A DNA stretch of 8,844 bases, taken from contig JAFQVC010000021.1 of assembly GCA_017408205.1 (NCBI GenBank), positions 1-8,844 on the forward strand, written 5' to 3'. A program made the translations under genes and the position numbers. Positions 1 through 6,092 of this stretch are shown piece by piece. The notes beneath the pieces were generated by a model. The model saw only the letters and a list, made by a program, of their open reading frames with translations. It searched no databases and was not told where the DNA came from. Every line of letters starts with the position of its first letter. Within the stretch, counting starts at the first letter, position 1. Origin of the DNA: Clostridia bacterium (GTDB taxonomy: Bacteria; Bacillota; Clostridia; Monoglobales; Firm-18).

Positions 1-154
1 GACGAGGTTCACAGCACTTTGTTGCACAGGACCGACTTCTCAACACGCTTAGATGCTGCTCAACAAAAATATGAACAATCCTCAATTAAGCATTCACCCC
101 CATTATAGCGGATTATGGGTACAGGGTGCCGCTACAACCCCGGTTAGTACGGTT
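1..154 (-). ncRNA. ffs: Signal recognition particle RNA (large Firmicutes type), 5' part, cut by window edge
   Basis: Read on the minus strand, this stretch matches the conserved Alu-domain core of the large SRP RNA of Bacillus and Clostridium: GTAGCGG, then CCCTGTACCC, AATCCGCTA and a following G-rich run (roughly plus positions 98-137). It ends at the window edge with GTGCTGTGAACCTCGTC, the sequence that normally runs into the AGGTCCGGAAGGAAGCAGC of helix 8. That Ffh-binding part and the 3' end are therefore outside the window. The RNA forms the scaffold of SRP with Ffh and targets nascent membrane and secreted proteins; the Alu domain contacts the ribosome. The 5' end is inferred from the promoter, about 7 nt downstream of its -10, so it is good to a few bases. 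The large form is typical of Firmicutes and supports the taxonomic call. Confidence 0.92.
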
Positions 155-160
155 ACTGTT

Positions 161-189
161 ATTGTACCACAAAAGTAAAAAAAAAACAA
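161..189 (-). promoter_or_regulatory. Promoter of SRP RNA
   Basis: On the minus strand the -35 is TTGTTT (189-184), followed by a 17-bp spacer and the -10 TACAAT (166-161). A TGG just upstream of the -10 makes it an extended -10. Transcription would start near 153-155. It is a housekeeping sigma-A type promoter, divergent from the lacZ promoter. Confidence 0.8.
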
Positions 190-192
190 TAG

Positions 193-228
193 ATATATAA
201 AAAATTATTGCTTTTAATTTTTATATAT
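193..228. repeat. AT-rich inverted repeat between the divergent promoters (possible operator)
   Basis: The left arm ATATATAAAAAATTA (193-207) is the reverse complement of the right arm TAATTTTTATATAT (215-228) apart from one extra A in the left arm. The 7-base centre (208-214) contains the lacZ -35 hexamer, so a protein bound to both arms would cover that promoter. The sequence is only A and T in the arms, so chance in AT-rich DNA is a real alternative. No catabolite-repression (cre) consensus was seen here. Confidence 0.35.
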
Positions 229-236
229 GGTATTAT
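208..236 (+). promoter_or_regulatory. Promoter of the beta-galactosidase gene
   Basis: The -35 is TTGCTT (208-213), followed by a 17-bp spacer and the -10 TATTAT (231-236). TGG directly before the -10 (228-230) gives an extended -10. The predicted start near 243 leaves a leader of only about 15 nt that holds little more than the ribosome binding site. Confidence 0.75.
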
Positions 237-244
237 CCACATAA

Positions 245-251
245 AGAGGTG
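245..251 (+). promoter_or_regulatory. Ribosome binding site that fixes the beta-galactosidase start
   Basis: AGAGGTG lies just upstream of the ATG at 258, with AGAGG (245-249) ending 8 bases before it. A GTG at 249 in the same frame overlaps this Shine-Dalgarno sequence and has no site of its own, so translation starts at 258. Confidence 0.8.
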
Positions 252-257
252 TTTATT

Positions 258-3200
258 ATGCAAAACGTTTTACCTGATTGGCAAAATTTAGAGGTCTTGG
301 GCAGAGGAAGGTTAATGCCTCACGCAACATTAATCCCACTTAACGAGAACTCTTCTTTCAAAAAATTATTAAGCGGAGAATGGAAGTTTAAATATAGTGA
401 AATAGTGGCATATTCCCCTGATGATTTTCAAAATGACGGGTACGATTTAACGGGTTGGGACACTATCAAAGTTCCCGGTTGCTGGCAGTTTTTCGGCTAC
501 GGTGTTAAAAATTATCTTAACATGAATCTGCCATTTACTTTGACACCACCTGAAGTTCCTTATGAAAATGCCTGCGGTTGTTACAAAACCGAGTTTACTG
601 TGCCGAAAGAATGGGCATCAAAACAGATAGTCCTTGTTTTTGACGGCGTATGCAGTGCATTCCATTTATGGATAAACGGAACAGAAATCGGATTTAGTCA
701 GGGAAGTCATATTCCTTCTGAATTTGATATTACTCCTTATTTAAGAGAGGGTATTAACACTCTTTCCGTCAAAGTTTATCAGTGGTGTTATTCCACATAT
801 ATGGAAATGCAGGATATGTTTAAACTAAACGGTATTTTCCGTGATGTTTACCTGCTTGCAAAAGAAAAAGACGGTGTTTTTGATGTTGTAGTTGATACCG
901 ATTTGGACGAGAATTACAAAGACGGTACAATAGATGTATCAGTAGATTGCAACTGCGACATAACTGTAAGCGTATATGACGGTGATGCTTTACTCGAAAC
1001 AAAGAACGGAAACAAAGTAAGTTTTGAAATTAAAAACGCAAAACTGTGGAGTGCAGAGTTCCCCAATCTTTATACCGTTGTTACAAGTGTTATAAAAGAC
1101 GGAAAAGTTGTTGAACAGTACAGAACAAACACGGGTTTTAAAAAAGTTGAAATAAAAAATGCAATCTTTATGGTAAACGGAAAGCAAATAAAAATAAAGG
1201 GCGTAAACAGACACGATACCCATCCCGACAAAGGTTATGCTGTGTCAAAAGAGGATATGTTAAAAGATATTATCGTTATGAAACAGCACAATGTTAATGC
1301 TGTCCGTACTTCGCACTATCCTCCTGACCCGTATTTCCTTGATTTATGTGACATATACGGAATGTATGTAATAGACGAGGCAGACCTTGAAACACACGGG
1401 TTTGCGTTCCCTGAAGAGGGCTGGTACAGTGTTCACGGCGGTTACGGAATAAGTAATGACCCCAAATGGGAAAAGGCGTTTATAGACAGAATTGAAAGAA
1501 TGTACAAGCGTGACAGAAATCATCCGTCAATTATAATGTGGTCTTTGGGTAATGAGTCAAGCAGCGGTATTAATCACAGAGCGATGGCAAAGTGGTTAAG
1601 AGACAATGGTGCGAAACTTCCCATACATTACGAGGACGCAAACGAAAATGATTATGTAGATGTATATTCAAGAATGTATGCACGGATTGAACATTGTATA
1701 GAAGTGGGAGAAAGAGAAAACGACCCCCGTCCGTTCTTCCAGTGTGAATATGCTCACGCAATGGGTAACGGTCCCGGCTCATTAAAAGATTACTGGGACG
1801 TATTTTACAAGTATGACAGAATCTGCGGTGGCTGTGTATGGGAATGGGCAGACCACGGTATGAGAGAATACGAAAACAGTGAAATGGTATTCAAATACGG
1901 CGGTGACTACGGTGACAAATTAAATGACGGTATTTTCTGCTGTGACGGTCTTTGCACTCCCGACAGAGAACCCCATACAGGTCTTCTGGAATTCAAAAAA
2001 GTAGTTCAGCCCGTAAATGTTGCAGATAAAGACGTTTTAAACGGTGTTGTGACACTTACCAACAAATATGATTTTGATGATTTATCTTGTCTTGATGGCA
2101 GTTGGGAACTTATTTGCGACGGCGTTTGTGTGCAGGAGGGAGAGTTAAAGGACTTTTCCGTTGCACCCCACCAAAGCAAAGATATTATCGTTCCTTTTGA
2201 CAGAAACTTAAAAGACAACTGCGAATATTTTGTCAACTTTAAATTTACTTTAAAAGAGGATACTATGTGGGCGGAAAAAGGTCATATTGTAGCATACGAC
2301 CAGATAAGCATTCCTCTGGAAGTTAAGCGGGTATCAAAAGATATTTCGGGAAAATTAGATGTAACCGATAACAAATTTGATATTACAGTTTCAAACGGGG
2401 AAGTAACTTATAAGTTTGATAAAGTAAAGGGTGCTGTAACAAGTATTGTTATGGACGGAAAGGAAATACTGTCACAGGGGCCAAAATTTAATATGACATG
2501 GGCTTATACCGACAACGACTGTGATTTTGCTAATTTCCACTTAAGGTCTGAAACACATTGGACAAAGTGGCGTCTTGACAAAATGAAGCAGTACGTGAAA
2601 AGCACAACTCTTGTTAGTGCCGATAAAAACAGTGCGGTAATTGAAGTTGAAGCGTATTTTGGTGCTCCTACATATTACAGAATTTTTGATTTGAAATACA
2701 CATATACGGTATTGGCAAACGGTGAACTTAAACTTAATACTGATGCAAAATACAACAGAATGTGCACAATAAGTGAGCCGTTTACAAGAGTTCCCAAACT
2801 TGGTTTACAGATGGTACTTGCAAAAGGACAGGACAACTTCTCCTGGTACGGAAAAGGACCGAAAGAAAATTATCCTGACAAGTGCGAATATGCAATGGTT
2901 GGCAAGTACAGCGGTACGGTTATGGAACAGCACGAAGAATATATAAGACCTCAGGAAAACGGTAACAAAGGCGGAGTAAGATGGGCAACTGTAACTGACA
3001 ATGATGGCGTCGGCTTATACATTGATGCAGACAGATTGGTAGATGTAAGTGTTCACAAATATACCGATGAAGCGTTGCAGGAAGCATGGCACACAAACGA
3101 GTTACAGTATATTGACGAAACGGTGCTTAATGTTGACTATCAGGTATCGGGGCTTGGCAGTAACAGTTGCGGACCTGATGTTTTACCCCAGTACAGGGTA

Positions 3201-3284
3201 GTGCCGAAGAATTTCTGCTACACAATCAGATTGAAACCCGTAAAAGGCGAAATTAAACCATCTGAAATTTATAAGATCTGGTAA
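258..3284 (+). CDS. lacZ: Beta-galactosidase, glycoside hydrolase family 2 (LacZ type)
   Basis: The 1008-residue protein hydrolyses terminal beta-D-galactosides such as lactose by a retaining mechanism. It has the full LacZ domain order: N-terminal jelly-roll sugar-binding domain (about 30-205), an Ig-like domain (about 207-300), the TIM-barrel catalytic domain (about 302-595), a second Ig-like domain, and the C-terminal beta-galactosidase small-chain domain (about 710-1005). The acid/base Glu433 lies in WSLGNES and the nucleophile Glu497 in QCEYAHAMGN. Other family marks are GVNRHDTHP, DLETHG (metal-site region) and VWEWADHG. The length is close to the roughly 1020 residues of E. coli LacZ, and no frameshift or missing catalytic residue is seen. 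There is no signal peptide, so it acts in the cytosol. It stands alone, with no permease, kinase or regulator gene beside it, so sugar uptake must be encoded elsewhere. Other GH2 activities cannot be fully excluded, but the small-chain domain favours beta-galactosidase. Confidence 0.95.
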   Translation: MQNVLPDWQNLEVLGRGRLMPHATLIPLNENSSFKKLLSGEWKFKYSEIVAYSPDDFQNDGYDLTGWDTIKVPGCWQFFGYGVKNYLNMNLPFTLTPPEVPYENACGCYKTEFTVPKEWASKQIVLVFDGVCSAFHLWINGTEIGFSQGSHIPSEFDITPYLREGINTLSVKVYQWCYSTYMEMQDMFKLNGIFRDVYLLAKEKDGVFDVVVDTDLDENYKDGTIDVSVDCNCDITVSVYDGDALLETKNGNKVSFEIKNAKLWSAEFPNLYTVVTSVIKDGKVVEQYRTNTGFKKVEIKNAIFMVNGKQIKIKGVNRHDTHPDKGYAVSKEDMLKDIIVMKQHNVNAVRTSHYPPDPYFLDLCDIYGMYVIDEADLETHGFAFPEEGWYSVHGGYGISNDPKWEKAFIDRIERMYKRDRNHPSIIMWSLGNESSSGINHRAMAKWLRDNGAKLPIHYEDANENDYVDVYSRMYARIEHCIEVGERENDPRPFFQCEYAHAMGNGPGSLKDYWDVFYKYDRICGGCVWEWADHGMREYENSEMVFKYGGDYGDKLNDGIFCCDGLCTPDREPHTGLLEFKKVVQPVNVADKDVLNGVVTLTNKYDFDDLSCLDGSWELICDGVCVQEGELKDFSVAPHQSKDIIVPFDRNLKDNCEYFVNFKFTLKEDTMWAEKGHIVAYDQISIPLEVKRVSKDISGKLDVTDNKFDITVSNGEVTYKFDKVKGAVTSIVMDGKEILSQGPKFNMTWAYTDNDCDFANFHLRSETHWTKWRLDKMKQYVKSTTLVSADKNSAVIEVEAYFGAPTYYRIFDLKYTYTVLANGELKLNTDAKYNRMCTISEPFTRVPKLGLQMVLAKGQDNFSWYGKGPKENYPDKCEYAMVGKYSGTVMEQHEEYIRPQENGNKGGVRWATVTDNDGVGLYIDADRLVDVSVHKYTDEALQEAWHTNELQYIDETVLNVDYQVSGLGSNSCGPDVLPQYRVVPKNFCYTIRLKPVKGEIKPSEIYKIW

Positions 3285-3309
3285 AAAATCAAAATTTTAT
3301 AAAGAATAT

Positions 3310-3351
3310 TATCACCCTTTAAACAAAGACTAAATTTGTAAAAGGGTGATA
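3310..3351 (+). terminator. Long hairpin after lacZ: probable terminator that also covers the next gene's ribosome binding site
   Basis: An 11-bp perfect stem pairs 3310-3320 (TATCACCCTTT) with 3341-3351 (AAAGGGTGATA). Inside it, across a small internal loop, 5 further base pairs form between ACAAA (3323-3327) and TTTGT (3335-3339), closing a 7-base loop. Five T residues follow (3352-3356), as in a Rho-independent terminator for lacZ. The right arm is also the only Shine-Dalgarno candidate for the ATG at 3357: GGTGAT (3345-3350) is complementary to the 16S rRNA 3' end. A transcript carrying the whole hairpin would have that site paired. Confidence 0.7.
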
Positions 3352-3356
3352 TTTTT

Positions 3357-3974
3357 ATGAAAAAATGTATTGTTTTAGTAATGATATGTCTTTTGGCGTG
3401 TGTATCTGTAAATGCATCTAAAACAAGTAAGTTTGCTTATGTGGATATGACAAATCACTGGGCAGAAGAATCTGCGGTGACTCTTGCAGAAAAAGACATA
3501 TATGTAGGCACTAAAATAAATGACAACTATTATTTTAATCCCGATGAAACATTAACAAGAACAGAGTTTTTAATTATGCTTGTAAGTGCATTGGGACTTG
3601 AAACAAAAACTGATGTTAAAGTACCCTTTGAAGATTTTGATTTAGTTCCCGAATATGCAAAAAACTATATTTTAACTGCATACAGTGAAGGGCTTATTGA
3701 CGGAAACCTTGAATACGGAAAACTTTATTTAAGACCGTATGACGTCCTTACAAGAATAGAAATAATAAAGATAATTGATAAAGTAATAAAGTGCGATTCC
3801 GATGAAAAAGCAAAATACAACGATATGTATCTTGTTCCCAAGTGGGGCGAACAGGCGGTAAGCAATCTTACAAAAGCAGGAATTTTGAAAGGGTACGAAG
3901 ACGGTACTGTAAGACCGTATGTAAAAATAAACCGCGCAACTGCAAGTGAATTTATTTTAAAAACAGTAAAGTGA
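3357..3974 (+). CDS. Small exported protein with three SLH (S-layer homology) motifs
   Basis: This 205-residue protein has an N-terminal export signal: Lys2-Lys3, a hydrophobic stretch (about 4-18) and a possible signal peptidase I site after Val-Asn-Ala20. Leu-Leu-Ala-Cys15 is a weak lipobox, so lipoprotein processing is an alternative. The rest is three successive SLH motifs: about 28-81 (FAYVDM..HWAEE, then TRTE at 67-70), about 90-145 (TRIE at 132-135) and about 154-205 (GYEDGTVRP, then NRAT at 192-195). Three SLH motifs normally fold into one trimeric unit that binds pyruvylated secondary cell-wall polymer and anchors S-layer or surface enzymes. Here no other domain follows, so the protein may be a wall-bound structural piece or an adaptor; its exact role cannot be read. 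The third motif has NRAT in place of the usual T-R-A/T-E. The start at 3357 is the only good one. The gene has no convincing promoter of its own, and its ribosome binding site lies in a hairpin arm. Confidence 0.85.
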   Translation: MKKCIVLVMICLLACVSVNASKTSKFAYVDMTNHWAEESAVTLAEKDIYVGTKINDNYYFNPDETLTRTEFLIMLVSALGLETKTDVKVPFEDFDLVPEYAKNYILTAYSEGLIDGNLEYGKLYLRPYDVLTRIEIIKIIDKVIKCDSDEKAKYNDMYLVPKWGEQAVSNLTKAGILKGYEDGTVRPYVKINRATASEFILKTVK

Positions 3975-3981
3975 TTAACTA

Positions 3982-4261
3982 TCGGCATCTTCACATAGAG
4001 ATAAATCGTCTTAAAACACCATTTTTAGCACATAACTGCACAAAAAATACAAGATATCCGTCAGGATTATCTCGCATTTTTTGCTTGTTCTGTATCAAAA
4101 AATGGATAGTTTTAAGATGCGAAGCAGTTTTGGGATAGAGATTTTTCGTTAAGACAAAGAATAAAAATCCGACAAATACTGACGTATTGTCGGATTTTTT
4201 GATGCAATATTAGCGGAAAAGGTCATTCCAAAACCGATTCCTCCCTATGTGAAGATGCCGG
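3982..4261. mobile_element. 280-bp palindromic non-coding element with inverted ends and TA flanks (MITE-like or structured RNA)
   Basis: This fills almost all of the 309-bp gap between the SLH gene and rqcH. The ends are perfect 16-bp inverted repeats, CGGCATCTTCACATAG (3983-3998) and its reverse complement (4245-4260). TA lies immediately outside the 280-bp unit on both sides (3980-3981 and 4262-4263), as expected for a TA target duplication. The interior is also largely self-complementary. Arm 1 (4007-4121) pairs 4007-4026 with 4097-4121 and, further in, 4041-4059 with 4064-4083. Arm 2 (4127-4234) pairs 4127-4136 with 4225-4234, then 4142-4152 with 4210-4220, then 4163-4179 with 4184-4199. 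The fold is a three-way junction closed by the terminal repeats. No reading frame of useful size was seen. A non-autonomous transposon of the MITE kind explains the ends; a structured RNA explains the interior; both may be true. Confidence 0.65.
4163..4200 (+). terminator. Terminator-like hairpin inside the palindromic element
   Basis: AAAAATCCGACAAATAC (4163-4179) pairs with GTATTGTCGGATTTTT (4184-4199) with one bulged base and a 4-base loop, and ends in a run of six T. The A-run on the left gives a similar signal on the minus strand, so it could end transcription in either direction. It is the best terminator candidate downstream of the SLH gene and upstream of the rqcH promoter. Confidence 0.6.
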
Positions 4262-4264
4262 TAC

Positions 4265-4293
4265 TTTACTTTTTTTCTTTATTATGGTAAAAT
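4265..4293 (+). promoter_or_regulatory. Promoter of rqcH
   Basis: The -35 is TTTACT (4265-4270), followed by a 17-bp spacer and an extended -10, TGG plus TAAAAT (4285-4293). Transcription would start near 4300. The -35 begins four bases outside the right end of the palindromic element. An in-frame ATG at 4284 falls inside this promoter, so it cannot be the start codon on this transcript. Confidence 0.7.
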
Positions 4294-4312
4294 ATAGTGA
4301 TAAATTGATTAA

Positions 4313-4318
4313 AGGAAG
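4313..4318 (+). promoter_or_regulatory. Ribosome binding site that fixes the rqcH start
   Basis: AGGAAG lies 7 bases before the ATG at 4326. With the promoter position it rules out the ATG at 4284, which has no such site. The protein then begins MAFDG, as RqcH homologues do. Confidence 0.8.
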
Positions 4319-4325
4319 AATTGTT

Positions 4326-6029
4326 ATGGCGTTTGACGGTATTGCAACTGCCTGTATAACCTATGAACTTAAAGACGTGTTAGTGGGCGGAAGAATTGAC
4401 AAAGTATTGCAACCCGAATTTGATGAGATAAATTTAATAATAAGAAACAACGGACAAAACCACAGAGTTGTTATGAGTGCAAGTTCCAACACCCCAAGAG
4501 TACATCTGTCAAAAGTGCAGAAAGAAAACCCTGAAAAAGCACCAATGTTTTGTATGCTTTTAAGAAAGCATCTCTTAGGCGGAAGAGTTGTTGACGTGGT
4601 ACAACCCGATTTTGAAAGAATAATCCAGTTTCACATAGAAAGCAAAGACGAACTTGGTGACGTTTCGGTAAAAAAACTTATAGTGGAAATAATGGGACGT
4701 CACAGTAACATTATCCTTGTTTCTTCCAAAAACAAGGTGTTGGGAAGTATAAAACACATTGATTTTTCGGTATCAAAGGTACGACAGTTGTTGCCTGGAA
4801 TGGATTATGAATATCCACCGTCGCAAGGTAAACTTAATCCCGTTAAAGCAACGGAAGACGAAATTTTATCAGTAATTTCGCAAAAGGATGTGCTTTTGGA
4901 CAAACTTATTACTGATAATTTTACAGGTATTGGCTCTATGTCTGCCAGGGAAATGGTTTACGGTTTTTTTGGCACTGCTGATGTTTATACGAAAGAGTTA
5001 CAGGGTTTTACGAAATGGCTTTACGAGTTTTTTCAAAAAATCAGAAGCAACGGATTTTCACCATGTCTTATTTACAAAAATGACAAAATTTCCGATTTCA
5101 GCGCAATTTTTATCAATCAGTATGAGAACGGTGCTGTTGTTGAAAAATACCCGTATCTTAATGTTGCAATAGAGAGTTACTATACAAAAAAAGACAAAAA
5201 AGAAAGAATGGCGCAAAAAACTGCACGTCTTTCGAAATTTATTGACAACAACATAGCAAGATGCAGAAAAAAACTTGTTATACAGCATGATAAAATGCAG
5301 GAGTGCAAAGACAAGGAAAAATACAAAGTATACGGGGATTTATTAACTGCCAATCTTCACAGAATACAAGAAAAGGCAACTTTTATTACCGTCGAGAACT
5401 ATTATAATAATATGGAACCCGTGACAATAGAATTAAAGCCCGAACTTTCGCCTTCAAAAAATGCACAACGGTATTATAATTTATATCAGAAATGCAAAAA
5501 CGCGGAAGTAATGACTAAAAAGCAGATGCAAATTGCAAATGAGGAACTTTATTATCTGGAAAGTGTTGCCGAGGAACTTGCCCGTGCAGAAACTGAAACT
5601 GACATTAACGAGATAAAAGAAGAGTTGATTACGGGCGGTTACTACAAAGAAAATACCAAGGGCAAAAAGAAACAGAATGTTTCAAAACCTATGGAGTTTG
5701 ATATTGACGGATATGTTCTTTTAGTTGGCAAAAACAACATACAAAACGATACGCTTACATTAAAGTTGGCAAGAGGCAATGACTTGTGGCTTCATACAAA
5801 AAACATTCACGGAAGTCACGGGATAATTAAAACCAACGGTGAAATGCCTTCTGACGATACAATAGTAAAATGTGCAAAAATTGTGGCGTATTACAGTAAA
5901 GCCCGCAATTCTGCCAACGTTCCTGTGGATTTTACGGTTGCTAAAAACGTAAAAAAACCAAGGGGTGCAAAGCCGGGAATGGTGATTTATGATAATTACA
6001 ATACCGTAAATGTAAAGCCCGAAAAATAA
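4326..6029 (+). CDS. rqcH: Ribosome quality control protein RqcH (NFACT family; also annotated as FbpA / fibronectin-binding protein)
   Basis: The 567-residue protein matches the length and layout of Bacillus subtilis RqcH (YloA). The NFACT-N domain spans about 1-200, starting MAFDGI and carrying PMFCMLLRKH (73-82) and IMGRHSNIIL (122-131). A helix-hairpin-helix-like region follows, then a coiled-coil middle (about 285-435, rich in Lys and Glu), then the NFACT-R domain (about 455-560) with GKNNIQND and DLWLHTKNIHGSHG. In the family, RqcH binds stalled 50S subunits still holding peptidyl-tRNA and recruits tRNA-Ala to add C-terminal alanine tails that mark the peptide for proteolysis. The motif known as Asp97-Arg98 in B. 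subtilis is Glu97-Arg98 here, a conservative change at the same position. The protein has no signal peptide, which fits a cytosolic ribosome factor rather than the old adhesin name. It has its own promoter and no clear terminator before metG, so some read-through is possible. Confidence 0.93.
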   Translation: MAFDGIATACITYELKDVLVGGRIDKVLQPEFDEINLIIRNNGQNHRVVMSASSNTPRVHLSKVQKENPEKAPMFCMLLRKHLLGGRVVDVVQPDFERIIQFHIESKDELGDVSVKKLIVEIMGRHSNIILVSSKNKVLGSIKHIDFSVSKVRQLLPGMDYEYPPSQGKLNPVKATEDEILSVISQKDVLLDKLITDNFTGIGSMSAREMVYGFFGTADVYTKELQGFTKWLYEFFQKIRSNGFSPCLIYKNDKISDFSAIFINQYENGAVVEKYPYLNVAIESYYTKKDKKERMAQKTARLSKFIDNNIARCRKKLVIQHDKMQECKDKEKYKVYGDLLTANLHRIQEKATFITVENYYNNMEPVTIELKPELSPSKNAQRYYNLYQKCKNAEVMTKKQMQIANEELYYLESVAEELARAETETDINEIKEELITGGYYKENTKGKKKQNVSKPMEFDIDGYVLLVGKNNIQNDTLTLKLARGNDLWLHTKNIHGSHGIIKTNGEMPSDDTIVKCAKIVAYYSKARNSANVPVDFTVAKNVKKPRGAKPGMVIYDNYNTVNVKPEK

Positions 6030-6032
6030 AGT

Positions 6033-6061
6033 TTGCTAAATATATATTTTTGTGATAAAAT
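6033..6061 (+). promoter_or_regulatory. Promoter of the metG-tatD-radical SAM cluster
   Basis: The -35 is TTGCTA (6033-6038), followed by a 17-bp spacer and an extended -10, TGA plus TAAAAT (6053-6061). Transcription would start near 6068. It sits in the 63-bp gap after rqcH. A TTG at 6033 in the metG frame is part of the -35, so it is not a start codon. Confidence 0.7.
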
Positions 6062-6077
6062 AGTAATAATGTTTACG

Positions 6078-6083
6078 AAAGGA
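6078..6083 (+). promoter_or_regulatory. Ribosome binding site that fixes the metG start
   Basis: AAAGGA lies 9 bases before the ATG at 6093. An in-frame ATG at 6069 would lie almost at the transcript start with no site before it. The protein from 6093 begins MGKYYITTAIAYT, the normal N-terminus of the family. Confidence 0.75.
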
Positions 6084-6092
6084 CGAGATACA

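Noticed and set aside
1..180. T-box leader or riboswitch upstream of lacZ
   Set aside because: The conserved blocks read correctly only on the minus strand as SRP RNA, and the lacZ promoter lies downstream of this stretch, so it is not part of the lacZ leader.
249..257. GTG start at 249 for the beta-galactosidase
   Set aside because: It overlaps the Shine-Dalgarno sequence that serves the ATG at 258 and has no ribosome binding site of its own.
3982..4261. Strand preference of the palindromic element from G-U wobble pairs
   Set aside because: Arm 2 wobbles favour a plus-strand RNA (for example 4146/4216 and 4149/4213), but A-C oppositions in arm 1 (4049/4075 and 4051/4073) would be wobbles on the minus strand. 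The signal is mixed.
3982..4261. Retron, CRISPR array or complete insertion sequence
   Set aside because: There is no reverse transcriptase or transposase frame, and no regularly spaced direct repeats; only inverted pairing is present.
4284..4325. ATG at 4284 as the rqcH start
   Set aside because: It lies inside the promoter -10 region. The ATG at 4326 has AGGAAG at 7 bases and gives the family N-terminus MAFDG.
4960..5045. T-rich and A-rich runs in rqcH as programmed frameshift sites
   Set aside because: The rqcH frame stays intact with conserved domains on both sides, and no alternative frame gives a sensible product; the runs reflect AT-rich codons.
4888..5172. Open frame of 94 codons in a second plus-strand frame inside rqcH
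   Set aside because: It is wholly inside rqcH, has no ribosome binding site, and its hydrophobic content comes from T-rich codons read out of frame.
6033..6092. TTG at 6033 or ATG at 6069 as the metG start
   Set aside because: The TTG is part of the -35 and the ATG is at the predicted transcript start. The extra residues do not resemble MetRS, while 6093 has a good ribosome binding site.
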